Shown: piece after piece, positions 27,365 to 36,422 of the stretch
Layout of the letters: each line of letters starts with the position of its first letter
Position numbering within the stretch: the stretch's first letter is position 1
Source of the DNA: Gammaproteobacteria bacterium
GTDB lineage: Bacteria > Pseudomonadota > Gammaproteobacteria > Pseudomonadales > Cellvibrionaceae
DNA: 64,000 nt
NCBI GenBank assembly: GCA_004172865.1
Contig: SEBV01000006.1
Location: forward strand, 310,001 to 374,000
Reading direction: 5' to 3'
Notes under the pieces: generated by a model
Database searches by the model: none
Told to the model about the DNA's origin: nothing
Seen by the model: the letters and a program-made list of their open reading frames with translations, nothing else
Position numbers and translations under genes: made by a program

Positions 27365-28045
27365 ATGTACACATTACACATCGCTAACAAAAACTATTCG
27401 TCCTGGTCATTGCGCCCTTGGCTAGTGCTACATGTGCTGGGTATTCCGTTTGATGAAAAAGTGCATCCCTTCCCCGAAAGTAATACGTGGGATTCGTACA
27501 GAACATTTTCTCCCAGCGGCAAGGTTCCTTGTTTAGAGGATGGCAATATTCGCGTATGGGATTCGCTAGCGATTGTTGAATATTTGGCAGAACAACATGA
27601 CCATATTTGGCCTAGCGATAAACCCGCCCGTGCCTGGGCGCGCAGTGCAGCCGCTGAAATGCATTCCGGATTTCAAGCTTTGCGAAATACATGTGGCATG
27701 AGCTGTGGCCTGCGTATTCAGTTGGAAGAAATATCGCCAGCGCTGCAAAAAGATATAGCGCGAATCGATGAACTTTGGACGCAAGGTATCCAGAAATTCG
27801 GCGGGCCATTCCTAGCAGGCGCAGCTTTCAGCGCGGTAGACGCGTTTTTTGCGCCCGTAGTATTTCGCGCGCAAACGTATCATCTGCCCCTGAGCGATAA
27901 CGCCAATAAGTACCTGAAAACAATATTGGCCTTGCCATCTATGCAAGCTTGGTACGATGCAGCTTTAGCGGAACCCTGGCGCGAACCTGCCCATGAAAAA
28001 GAAACTTTAGACGCAGGCAAACTTATTGCTGATTTACGCACCTAA
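27365..28045 (+). CDS. Glutathione S-transferase family protein
   Basis: 226 residues from the ATG at 27365, which has AAAGGAA nine bases upstream; a longer frame reading through the terminator is not credible. The thioredoxin-like N-terminal domain begins YTLHIANKNYSSWSLRPWL, with the likely catalytic serine in NYSSWS and the cis-proline strand GKVPCLEDG. The DSLAIVEYLAEQ motif binds the glutathione glutamate. The helical C-terminal domain follows from about residue 90. The type resembles zeta/YfcF-like bacterial enzymes; the substrate is unknown. Confidence 0.88.
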   Translation: MYTLHIANKNYSSWSLRPWLVLHVLGIPFDEKVHPFPESNTWDSYRTFSPSGKVPCLEDGNIRVWDSLAIVEYLAEQHDHIWPSDKPARAWARSAAAEMHSGFQALRNTCGMSCGLRIQLEEISPALQKDIARIDELWTQGIQKFGGPFLAGAAFSAVDAFFAPVVFRAQTYHLPLSDNANKYLKTILALPSMQAWYDAALAEPWREPAHEKETLDAGKLIADLRT

Positions 28046-28093
28046 GATGCTCCTTCACCGACTTATTGAGAGAAAATGCAAGGGAACACTGCC

Positions 28094-28495
28094 ATGTCCT
28101 ACGAAGTAACCATCACCCCGGAAGAGAACTACCTGCACGTTGTTGTAACAGGTAGTTCGTCTTACGAAAACGCGGTTGATTTATGGAAAACAATTGCTGC
28201 CGAGAGCAATAAACATAATTGTTTCAATATTCTCGGTGAACAATCCCTTGATAATCCTATGCCTACAATGGACGCATGGAATCATCAGGATATTTTTCTT
28301 GAGGTGGGAATCACCGCCAAATTTCTTCTCGCGTGGGTAGACCATAACCCAAGAACCTTTGAACACACCGAATTTATTCGCAAGGTGCTATCAAATCGCG
28401 ATATAGGTTACGGGAAATTATTTTCCAATGTTGTTGAAGCAAAAGCCTGGCTGCAAAAGAAAATCGCCAGCAAAAATACTAGCCTCACCTCATAA
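28094..28495 (+). CDS. STAS-like (SpoIIAA-like) small protein
   Basis: 133 residues from the ATG at 28094, which is preceded by AGGGA at eight bases; an in-frame ATG 18 bp upstream lacks a comparable site. The pattern MSYEVTITPEENYLHVVVTGSSSYENAVDLWKTIA with alternating strands and helices is that of the STAS/SpoIIAA-like fold, and FEHTEFIRKVLSNRDIGYGKLFSNVVEAKAWL closes it as in the Crp-like SpoIIAA subgroup. It is soluble and has no enzymatic motif. It may act in protein-protein regulation, but there is no partner in the immediate context. Confidence 0.55.
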   Translation: MSYEVTITPEENYLHVVVTGSSSYENAVDLWKTIAAESNKHNCFNILGEQSLDNPMPTMDAWNHQDIFLEVGITAKFLLAWVDHNPRTFEHTEFIRKVLSNRDIGYGKLFSNVVEAKAWLQKKIASKNTSLTS

Positions 28496-28683
28496 TAAAT
28501 TTTTGCACCCTTCTTAACCTCAGCCTTTCAATTTCTACCTTTAAATTTGGCCGCGCTCAGCAGCTATTATCATCTAAATACACAATTCAAATTCATTACG
28601 TGGATTTATCGCGCTGAGCGCGTTTAGCAACTAGAATTCAATAAAGCTTTCAACTAACCGAACGCTGTGGATACTGTCGCCGT

Positions 28684-29535
28684 ATGTCGAAAAGCCCTGC
28701 AAAAATAATAATGAATCGTATAAGCCTTATAGCCACAGTCGCTATATTATGGGCAAATATGTGCGTGGCCGAACCATTAAAAGTTGTTATGCCTCCGTTT
28801 GAAAAAACTATTGAAATCCATTTAGTTTATTTCTACAAAGTGCTTGAACTGGCGCTGCATAAAACCGAGGTGACAGATGGCCCTTTCGAGCTGAGCACAT
28901 CATCTGAATTCACCTCTGTTGACCGCTGTTTTGCCGATCTTAAAAGCGGTAAAAATATCAACGTTATGTGGACTGTCACAAACGAAAAACGGGAAAGTGA
29001 ATTTCTCCCTATTCGTGTTTCACTGTTGCGCGAGTTAAATAATTTTCGAATTTTTCTGATTCGTAATGGCGACCAAGCGCGCTTTGACAACATAAATACT
29101 ATTGATGATTTGCGTAAATTCAGCGCTGGTTTAGGCTCGCAGTGGCCCGATACTGACGTTATGCGTTTTAACGAACTGAATGTAATAACTTCGCCTAGCT
29201 ATCTGCCTTTATTTAAAATGCTCACCGCAAAAAGATTCGACTATTTTCCGCGCGGACTTTATGAAATCTGGAACGAAGAAAATGTTCACAAAGATGAAGG
29301 AATTATTATCGAAAAAAATATTATGCTGTACTACCCCGCCCCATTTTATTTTTTTGTTAATAAAGATAATGCCACTCTCGCCAGCCGCATTGAACGCGGA
29401 TTAAAACTTGCGATAGCAGATGGTAGTTTCGATGAATTGCTCCTAAGCATACCCGGCTTTAAACGCGCACACGAAGAACAAAAAAATGCTCACAGAAAAT
29501 TATTTATTTTAGAAGCGCCGAGTAAAAATCAGTAA
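28684..29535 (+). CDS. Orphan periplasmic solute-binding-like protein, copy B
   Basis: 283 residues with a signal peptide (ISLIATVAILWANMCVAEP; either ATG 28684 or ATG 28711 could start it). It is a paralog of 15006-15893. Shared features are a WT-x2-(N/S)-(E/D) segment, RV-x-(L/V)-L-(R/K), (F/Y)R-(I/L)-(F/L)-(L/V)-IR, WPDTDVMRFNE, MLTAKRFDYFPRG and YPAPFYFFV. The type 2 periplasmic binding fold is likely. No permease or ATPase is adjacent. The genes on either side are unrelated, so its job is not shown by context. It may bind amino acids or other small solutes. Confidence 0.7.
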   Translation: MSKSPAKIIMNRISLIATVAILWANMCVAEPLKVVMPPFEKTIEIHLVYFYKVLELALHKTEVTDGPFELSTSSEFTSVDRCFADLKSGKNINVMWTVTNEKRESEFLPIRVSLLRELNNFRIFLIRNGDQARFDNINTIDDLRKFSAGLGSQWPDTDVMRFNELNVITSPSYLPLFKMLTAKRFDYFPRGLYEIWNEENVHKDEGIIIEKNIMLYYPAPFYFFVNKDNATLASRIERGLKLAIADGSFDELLLSIPGFKRAHEEQKNAHRKLFILEAPSKNQ

Positions 29536-29576
29536 GAATCAACAATTACAAAGCGCTTAAGCATCCCGAGCAATCC

Positions 29577-31304
29577 TTATAAAATCCAAACCTCTACCCG
29601 ACGATTAATATTTTTCCCTTCTTCCGTGTTACTCGCTGCCAAGGGCGCCACATCGCCCATTCCTTTTGCGACAAGCGGATATATTCCGCGCTGAATTAGC
29701 AGTTGCTCGACCATTTTTGCGCGGCGTTCAGATAGCTCTTTATTTTTGCTTGCGTCACCTTCGTCATCAGAAAATCCGAACAGCTGTACGCGCTTGGGAG
29801 CATTCACATCCACATAACTGGCAACACGGTCTAAATCTGAAAGTGATTTAGTATCCAGCTCATCACTACCACTTTTGAAACGAAAATTTAACGAAAGACG
29901 TTCAGATCTTGCCGTTAAATCGCGCATATCTGCCGGGTAAAAATCATTGGCAAATGGTCGGCCTAATTTAATATTTTGCGATACGAAGCCAACATCCTCC
30001 ACAATCGACTGCCCACGTTCACTCGCCACAAACCGCACAAATTCTTGCGCTTCGATGTTGGGATTAATTTGCGGTGTGTAGAAAAACAAACGTCTTGAGA
30101 GCGGGTAATCTTCGGTTCCCACAGTGAAATGAGTGGGCATTATCGCTTTGTTACGATCTGTAGAAGAAACCGCAATTAATTTTGCATGACGAACGTAGGG
30201 CAAGCCAATAAAACCTATGGCTCCCTCTTCACGCGCGACTGAATCAGATAGTTCACTACTCGATTCAACCCGTACTGCAGAGTCCACCAAAGTCGCTTTG
30301 TAGGAATCCAATACCATAGCTTTGAATGAATCCCAGGTTCCAGATTTCTCGTCGCGCGCGAAAACTTTGATCGGAATATTCTTCCCGCCTAATTGCGACC
30401 AATTGTTAATGTCACCGGAAAAAATACTGACTAGTTGATTAATCGACAAGCTAGCAATTGGATTTCCCGGCGCAGTAATAATCGCCAAGCCATCCAAGCC
30501 TAATATATGTTCATTGCCGGATACAGAAAGGTCGCCTACTTTAGTTAATAGATCTTCTCGCTCTTTAGCTTTTACGGGGCGCGATGACATACCAACATCC
30601 GTTGCGTTTTTTAGTAAATCTGTAAATGCCGTACCCGAACCGTGCGCTTGCAATTCAATATATTCAATGCGCCCGTTAATATCGCCCATAATTATTTTTT
30701 CATTAGGCGACACTTCATCAATATCCGTATGCACATTGCTCGCGCCTTGACTCATGAGATAGGCCTCAACCAAGCGCGGTGCTAATTTTTCACCGATAGT
30801 ATTAGAACCATGTAGGCGAAATAAAGGTTTGTCCGATTTAAGTAAGCTACCTGCCACGACAATATTATTTTTAGCTTTTAAACGCGATTCTATTTTTACA
30901 TTTTGAACCGCTTTCACCACAAAAACTTCGCCTGCGTCCATAGGTAAAAATGAACGAAGTAAATAGCCACCCATAAATATTGCAAGCGAAAATAACGCAG
31001 CACTAAAAAAGTGAAGCCGAAAACTATTTTTGGATTTTTTTCTCAGCTTATGTGTTTCAACATCGCCAGAAGACTCAACTATAGCGTCTTCCATTTTTCG
31101 AATATCCCACACCAAAGCAACCAGTTCTTCGTTTTGTGTTGCCAAGGCTTTTTCTAATAAGTCTGCACGATATTCTTCATCTTTTAATACCATATTTAAG
31201 GGTATATGCATTTTTAAATGGGCTTCACAGAGGCGTTTTAGATTCCAAACCTTATCGACAAGAGCTACGTTATAGTGAAGATGCTTATGGGATTTTGGAG
31301 ACAT
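29577..31304 (-). CDS. PstS-like substrate-binding domain fused to OmpA domain
   Basis: 575 residues in four parts. A cytoplasmic region (1-96) has a heptad-like stretch. One membrane helix spans about 97-117. A periplasmic phosphate-binding-protein-like domain (about 160-445) carries the PstS-type opening FRLHGSNTIGEKLAPRLVEAY, SGTAFTDLL, and an ARDEKSGTWDSFKAMV block. An OmpA/MotB peptidoglycan-binding domain (about 465-575) contains FGFSDDEGDASKNKELSERRA and NRRVEVWIL. The protein would bind peptidoglycan while holding a solute-binding domain in the periplasm, perhaps as a sensor. Similar PBP-OmpA proteins are annotated in gammaproteobacteria; the N-terminal cytoplasmic part is not one I recognise. 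Confidence 0.8.
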   Translation of the reverse strand: MSPKSHKHLHYNVALVDKVWNLKRLCEAHLKMHIPLNMVLKDEEYRADLLEKALATQNEELVALVWDIRKMEDAIVESSGDVETHKLRKKSKNSFRLHFFSAALFSLAIFMGGYLLRSFLPMDAGEVFVVKAVQNVKIESRLKAKNNIVVAGSLLKSDKPLFRLHGSNTIGEKLAPRLVEAYLMSQGASNVHTDIDEVSPNEKIIMGDINGRIEYIELQAHGSGTAFTDLLKNATDVGMSSRPVKAKEREDLLTKVGDLSVSGNEHILGLDGLAIITAPGNPIASLSINQLVSIFSGDINNWSQLGGKNIPIKVFARDEKSGTWDSFKAMVLDSYKATLVDSAVRVESSSELSDSVAREEGAIGFIGLPYVRHAKLIAVSSTDRNKAIMPTHFTVGTEDYPLSRRLFFYTPQINPNIEAQEFVRFVASERGQSIVEDVGFVSQNIKLGRPFANDFYPADMRDLTARSERLSLNFRFKSGSDELDTKSLSDLDRVASYVDVNAPKRVQLFGFSDDEGDASKNKELSERRAKMVEQLLIQRGIYPLVAKGMGDVAPLAASNTEEGKNINRRVEVWIL

Positions 31305-31586
31305 ACATTTTTCTCTTAAGTGTTCAGCAAAAAGGCTGGCGCACTATATGAAGATAAAATGGCAATCTAATGACAAGAAATTTAGGCGCGGTAGAAATTA
31401 GCGGAGAATATATGAAGCGTGAACAGGGTCCCGCTTCCTTGCGGGGAGGTTGCCTTATAAAACATTTCAATCCACATCTACAATAGCTGACAGAGGCTTA
31501 CTGCGTAGCTATTAACCCATAACAAAATGACAACACTATGACAGGTGGAATCAATTACAATTAAATTTTAAGTTTGCGAGGCAAAA

Positions 31587-31937
31587 ATGGCGTGGATTAT
31601 AAGTAAGTATTTGATAACAGCTTTTATGGTGGTCTTTATCTCTGAAGTCGCAAAACGTAGCGATAAATTGGGCGGCTTTATAGCGGCGCTACCATTGGTG
31701 ACGTTGCTCACTTTGGTATGGCTTTATATTGAGCATCAGCCGGAAACTAAAATTGCCAATCACGCGTGGTATACGTTTTGGTATGTGCTACCTACGCTGC
31801 CGATGTTTTTAGTTTTTCCGTGGATGTTAGCACGCTGGGGGTTTTGGCCAAGCTTGGCTGCCAGCATTTTACTTACGTGTATGTTATTTGCAGGCTTTGC
31901 GTATATTTTAAAACGCTTCGGAATTTATTTACTTTAA
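31587..31937 (+). CDS. DUF3147 family small membrane protein
   Basis: 116 residues with four membrane helices. The sequence WIISKYLITAFMVVFISEVAKRSDKLGGFIAALPLVTLL is characteristic of the DUF3147 family, whose function is not known. The conserved pattern of a charged SEVAKRSD loop between helices one and two is present. It is a monocistronic gene converging on the TPR lipoprotein gene 18 bp away. The 282-bp gap upstream (31305-31586) holds no gene or clear motif. Confidence 0.8.
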   Translation: MAWIISKYLITAFMVVFISEVAKRSDKLGGFIAALPLVTLLTLVWLYIEHQPETKIANHAWYTFWYVLPTLPMFLVFPWMLARWGFWPSLAASILLTCMLFAGFAYILKRFGIYLL

Positions 31938-31955
31938 TAATTTTCGTAAAATTTA

Positions 31956-33095
31956 TTACATCGTAAGTTTTTTAATTTTATTTTGCATTTCTCTCACCTT
32001 TGAGTCACGCCCTTGTTTTTCATAAATACTGGATGCCAATTGATAAAAACGCACATCGGTTTTTTCGCGGTCAATTGCCTTCTGCACGTACTGTAAGGAC
32101 TCGTCGTAATTTCCAATATCAAATGCAGACATAGCAAGTGTATATTGAAAGAAAGGATTTGATTCACGATAGCGCTGCGCAAGGCGAGAAAATTTTTGTT
32201 CTCGCTCTTTATCGCCAGTTTGCCGGTAAAGAAAAGCAAGATTATTCATTACGGTAAGATCATTTGGGTTCAGTTCCAAACCATGTAGATACGCAAGTTC
32301 CGCTTCACGCCACAACCGCTGCCGACTGTAAAGCGCGCCGAGATTACTCCATACATAAGTTTGCCGATTATTAAGGTTTATCGACTTACGTAAATTTAAA
32401 AAGCTTTCCACGAGATTACCATTCTCCATATATTCCATTGCGCGGTTACTATAAAACTGAGCCGCCGCTTCGACATCGCTAATTTCATGCTGATTATAGG
32501 TAGCACGGTAGCGATCCATCTCCAAATCAATTACTACGTCATCCTGTTTCAAAATATGAACGGTATCGCGAGACATGGGTACTTTCACATTCACATGCCG
32601 TAAAAAAACCATTTCTTTTTTATTGCGCAAATCCCACGTTGGCGGAATCTCCACTTCATTTACAAAGGCATCAATTCCTACTGATCGTGCAAGCGCTACG
32701 TATAACAGCGTGAAGCTAAGGCAATTAGCCTGACGCTGTTCGAAGGTTACTTTGGGTTCCTCAGTGAAATAAGCGCTGTAAGAAATGCCATAGCCCCCCG
32801 ACTTAGGCGCGGACAAAAGCGCGACATGTAAACTTTTTATTTTTTCAAAATAATTGTCACTATGGCGAACTGCTTTTTTTGCAAAAGCTTCCATTTGCGG
32901 TGTAATGGCAAAAATATTAACGTCGGGTAATTCTGAATCTGTAACAGCGTGGCCCAATATGGTTTTGCCCGAAAGTATATCGATAATACTGGCGGAATAA
33001 GGTTTAGATTGTGTAGGTTTTACGCTCGCGCAGCCGCTTACCGCCAATGCAATAAGTAGCCTTAATACAATTTTCTGTAGCCGCGTAATCATCAT
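31956..33095 (-). CDS. TPR lipoprotein with transglutaminase-like domain
   Basis: 379 residues from the ATG at 33095, chosen because AGGA lies eight bases upstream and a signal peptide with lipobox AVSGC follows directly; the longer frame adds 23 arginine-rich residues that would spoil the signal. After the lipobox comes a papain/transglutaminase-like region with a possible triad: Cys in QANCLSFTLLYVALAR, His in FLRHVNVKV and Asp in VIDLEMDRY. From about residue 215 come four to five tetratricopeptide repeats. Probably a periplasm-facing lipoprotein with a protease-like or scaffold role. The catalytic activity is inferred from the motif order only. Confidence 0.7.
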   Translation of the reverse strand: MMITRLQKIVLRLLIALAVSGCASVKPTQSKPYSASIIDILSGKTILGHAVTDSELPDVNIFAITPQMEAFAKKAVRHSDNYFEKIKSLHVALLSAPKSGGYGISYSAYFTEEPKVTFEQRQANCLSFTLLYVALARSVGIDAFVNEVEIPPTWDLRNKKEMVFLRHVNVKVPMSRDTVHILKQDDVVIDLEMDRYRATYNQHEISDVEAAAQFYSNRAMEYMENGNLVESFLNLRKSINLNNRQTYVWSNLGALYSRQRLWREAELAYLHGLELNPNDLTVMNNLAFLYRQTGDKEREQKFSRLAQRYRESNPFFQYTLAMSAFDIGNYDESLQYVQKAIDREKTDVRFYQLASSIYEKQGRDSKVREMQNKIKKLTM

Positions 33096-33785
33096 TATTC
33101 TTGTCCTGATTCTCAGTCTTATCCTGATGCCAGCTGATCCGACCCATCCCATATATTCACTCAACCGATTGCACTAGCGCTCTTTCCTTTCTGCATGTGT
33201 TCTTCATCTGAAGGCATTTTTAATAAAACACGTTCCTTTTTTCCCCTGAAAATAATAAATGGATCTCTTAAAACGATAGCTGATATGCACTAGAGACGAA
33301 CATATTTCCCTCAAATTCTGGTGTTTTTTTATTATAGGCTAATAAAACATCATTAAAACTCAATTCCAGCCGTCTGACTTGATCGTACGAACCAGCTTAA
33401 GCGAATTTTTTTAATTCATTGAATTTAAAGGAAAAATAACAAAATCCCGCTAACCACTTCTGATTTAAATTTATTCATTTTTTAAAAATGCATCAAAAAA
33501 ATGCGCTAATTTTTTATCGCGCCTTCCAAAAGATCAGTAAGTCGCACTTTTTGAGCGGCAAAAACCCCAAATAATGAACATCCACGAATCATAAATGTGC
33601 ATCGGTGAAAATTCGCAGCTTTTTCGCGAACCAAAAATGCACAAATGGATGATTTAAAGTGCTTGGCACAGACTTTGAATAGGGCTAATCGTAAGAAATT
33701 TTTTAGTTCATATTCAAAAAACGCAAACTAATTTTCTACGCAAGACTTCACACAGTTTGTTTTAGTGGATTTCAGGAGCACACTC
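33096..33785. other. Long intergenic region upstream of the nitrate transporter
   Basis: 690 bp, AT-rich, between divergent genes. The only element I can name is the sigma-54-like promoter at 33664-33678. A half-palindromic TGCAC...GATG near 33637 is too weak to call an NtrC site. No open frame here looks coding. Confidence 0.5.
33664..33678 (+). promoter_or_regulatory. Sigma-54 (RpoN) promoter candidate for the nitrate transporter
   Basis: TGGCAC, five bases, then TTGA matches the -24/-12 consensus TGGCAC-N5-TTGC except that the last C is A. It sits about 110 bp upstream of the start codon. Nitrogen-regulated transport genes often use RpoN with NtrC, but the imperfect -12 element keeps this tentative. 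Confidence 0.4.
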
Positions 33786-35212
33786 ATGAGCGTTACAAAC
33801 AGAAAAAAATTGAAAAATAATTTTTCAAAAAAAATAATTTCAATTACCAAAATTATTAGAACAACTTTTGCAATTGCAACTGCATTTACCGTTGTAAACC
33901 TGGCCGAAGCAGCAACCGGAAAACCCGAAAAAGAAAATTTAAAATTTGGTTTTATCAAATTAACTGATATGGCTCCACTCGCCGTTGCGCTTGAGAATGG
34001 ATATTTTGAAGACGAAGGTTTGAACGTAGAAATTGAAGCGCAAGCAAATTGGAAGGTTGTACTCGACCGTGTTATCACCGGTCAATTAGATGGCTCACAT
34101 ATGTTGATGGGGCAATGTTGATGGGGCAGCCCGTTGGCGCCGCTGCAGGTTTCGGAACCAGCGGCGAATTAGTTTACGCTTACACCCTCGCACAAAATAC
34201 TTACGCATGCACAGTGGGTAATGATATTTGGAACATGATCAAAAAATCTGTACCTAAAGGCGCAGACGGAAAACCACTTCATCCTATCAGTGCAGACGTT
34301 TTAAAACCCGTAATTCAAAGTTTTAAAAACCAAGGTAAGCCATTCAACATGGGCATGGTGTTTCCAGTATCGACTCACAACATGGGTTTGCGTTATTGGC
34401 TTGCAGCAGGCGGAATTAATCCAGGACTTTACGCACCACAAAAAGGTGATACCAGTGGTCAAATCGGCTCAGACGCAATGCTCTCCGTTGTTCCACCACC
34501 GCAAATGCCAGCAACACTTGAAGCGGGCACAATCAATGGATATTGCGTAGGCGAACCCTGGAATCAGCAAGCCGTATTTCGCGGTATCGGCGTTCCCATA
34601 CTCACTGTACACAACCAAATTGCTGACAAAATTTTTGGTGTAACTAAAGCATGGGCAGAAAAAAATCCTAATACACATATTCACGTTGTTAAAGCATTAA
34701 TTCGCGCGGGCAAATGGTTGGATGAAAAAGAAAATGCTAATCGCCCTGCTGCAGTTAAAATTATTTCCAACCCAAATTATGTTGGTGCAGATTACAAAGT
34801 TATTGCCAACTCTATGACGGGCGTCTTCGAATATGAACGCGGCGATGTACGCAAAGAACCTGACTTCAATGTGTTTTTTCGCTACAACGCTTCCTACCCA
34901 TTTTATTCAGATGCAGTTTGGTACTTAACACAAATGCGTCGCTGGGGCCAAATTCCTGAAGCAAAACCAGACAATTGGTACGCAGACTTAGCCAAAAAAA
35001 TAGCGCTGCCTGAAGTTTATCAACAAGCTGCAAAAGATTTAATTGCTGAAGGAAAAATGACAGCGGCTGACTTCCAGGATTTTAGCAAAGCCGATGGTTA
35101 CCGTTCACCAGACGCAACTGAATGGATCGACGGTATTAAATTTGATGGTCACAAACCTAACGATTATTTAAAGCAATTTAAGATCGGCTTAAAAGGTGAT
35201 GAGAAAATTTAA
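33786..35212 (+). pseudogene. nrtA: Nitrate-type ABC transporter substrate-binding protein, frameshifted by a 14-bp duplication
   Basis: The start ATG 33786 has AGGAG seven bases upstream. A signal-like segment (about 20-45) ends in VNLAEAATG. The CmpA/NrtA fold begins [28 protein letters not shown]. In-frame reading reaches GSHMLMGQC and stops at 34121. The sequence ATGTTGATGGGGCA is present twice in tandem (34101-34114 and 34115-34128); removing one copy restores the family-typical [18 protein letters not shown] and an open frame to 35212. The remaining part is intact, with CVGEPWNQQA and WIDGIKFD, so the damage is recent or reversible, or an assembly artefact. It heads the nrtB-nrtD operon. 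Confidence 0.85.
34101..34128 (+). repeat. 14-bp perfect tandem duplication inside nrtA
   Basis: Two adjacent copies of ATGTTGATGGGGCA. Since 14 is not a multiple of three it shifts the frame and leads to a stop at 34119-34121. Such direct repeats can be lost by replication slippage, so the gene could revert. Confidence 0.9.
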
Positions 35213-35262
35213 TCTAACCTGATTTATTTAATCCAGCTGTCTATCAAAAATCACTTACAAAA

Positions 35263-35302
35263 CCGCTCTCGATTTTATCAAGCTTTACAAAATCGAGAGC
35301 GG
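35263..35302 (+). other. Intercistronic hairpin between nrtA and nrtB
   Basis: A perfect 14-bp stem, CCGCTCTCGATTTT and AAAATCGAGAGCGG, with a 12-base loop, in the 134-bp gap. No T run follows, so it is not a classical terminator. Hairpins in this position often protect the binding-protein mRNA from 3' decay and lower expression of the downstream permease; that role is inferred. Confidence 0.7.
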
Positions 35303-35346
35303 GCAAGAAAGCCACTACCAGAAAATTTACAAATGCGGAGTCAACA

Positions 35347-36369
35347 ATGAGCGAACCTATTAGCCTGGTAGCCCCAGCACCATCGGTAAAAGCAGCTGCG
35401 AAATTTGCGTCCGCTATTAACACTAAATTATCTCCAGCAAAACTACGCGATCTCGTCTTGGCAACGCTACTACCTTTTGTCGGACTGGTTTTCTTTCTAC
35501 TATTGTGGCAACTAGGTGCGCAGCACATTAAAACATCGCTAGGCACATTTCCCGGTCCATCTGAAGTCTATAAACAATGGGGAAATTTGGTCGCCGAGCA
35601 AAAAGATGAAAACGCACGCGCTACCGCATTTTATGAACGCCAAGAAAAACGTAATGCAGAGGCCTTAAAATCAGACCCCAAAGCTGAAATAAAAACGCGC
35701 GAATATAATGGGCGTCCAACATTTTTCGATAAAATTAAAACCAGCTTAATCACTGTACTCAGTGGATTCTTGTTGGCAACAATCATTGCAATTCCCATGG
35801 GCATTGTTATCGGGTTAAGCCAATCACTTTATCGAGCCTTCAATCCGGTTATTCAAATTTTTAAACCTGTATCGCCTCTCGCTTGGTTGCCGCTAATCAC
35901 ATTAGTAGTCAGCGCGGTTTATGTGAGCGAAGACCCAATGTTTTCCAAATCCTTCGTTATCTCCATGCTCACCGTAACCTTGTGCTCCATGTGGCCAACC
36001 ATGATTAACACAGCAGTAGGCGTTGCAGGTGTGAGTAAAGATTTAATTAATGTAAGCCGCGTATTGCGTTTGGGCTGGTTTACTCATGTTCGAAAAATTG
36101 TACTGCCCTCTTCCATTCCCATGATGTTCACTGGCTTGCGCTTGTCTCTCGGTATTGCCTGGATGGTTTTAATTGCCGCAGAAATGCTCGCGCAAAATCC
36201 CGGTCTCGGAAAATTTGTGTGGGATGAATTTCAAAATGGTTCCTCTGATTCATTAGGAAGAATTTGTGTGGCGGTATTAACCATCGGCTTTATAGGTTTT
36301 GGATTAGATAGAACCCTTATGGCGCTTCAAAGTTATGTGAACTGGGATAAATCTGCAGTCGTTAGATAA
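35347..36369 (+). CDS. nrtB: Nitrate-type ABC transporter permease
   Basis: 340 residues. After a 30-residue cytoplasmic start and the first membrane helix (about 33-58) comes a charged periplasmic segment (about 85-130), then five helices of the binding-protein-dependent permease fold. The EAA-loop equivalent is near GVSKDLINVSRVLRLGWFTHVRKIVLPSSIPMMFTGLRLSLGIAW. Conserved PVSPLAWLPL identifies the NrtB/SsuC/TauC group; the nitrate assignment rests on the NrtA-type binding protein upstream. Cyanate or another oxyanion is possible. Assimilatory nitrate reductase genes are not in the window. Confidence 0.85.
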   Translation: MSEPISLVAPAPSVKAAAKFASAINTKLSPAKLRDLVLATLLPFVGLVFFLLLWQLGAQHIKTSLGTFPGPSEVYKQWGNLVAEQKDENARATAFYERQEKRNAEALKSDPKAEIKTREYNGRPTFFDKIKTSLITVLSGFLLATIIAIPMGIVIGLSQSLYRAFNPVIQIFKPVSPLAWLPLITLVVSAVYVSEDPMFSKSFVISMLTVTLCSMWPTMINTAVGVAGVSKDLINVSRVLRLGWFTHVRKIVLPSSIPMMFTGLRLSLGIAWMVLIAAEMLAQNPGLGKFVWDEFQNGSSDSLGRICVAVLTIGFIGFGLDRTLMALQSYVNWDKSAVVR

Positions 36370-36422
36370 TCACATCAACTCAAAAAATATTTATGAAAAT
36401 GTAACTTAGTAGGAATTACATC

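Noticed and set aside
33637-33650. NtrC-type site TGCAC-N5-GATGA near the nitrate promoter
   Set aside because: Only one good half-site; the second half is too far from GGTGCA.
34049-35212. Separate 387-residue gene starting inside nrtA
   Set aside because: Its first 24 residues are out-of-frame nrtA; the true frame is joined by removing one copy of the 14-bp repeat.
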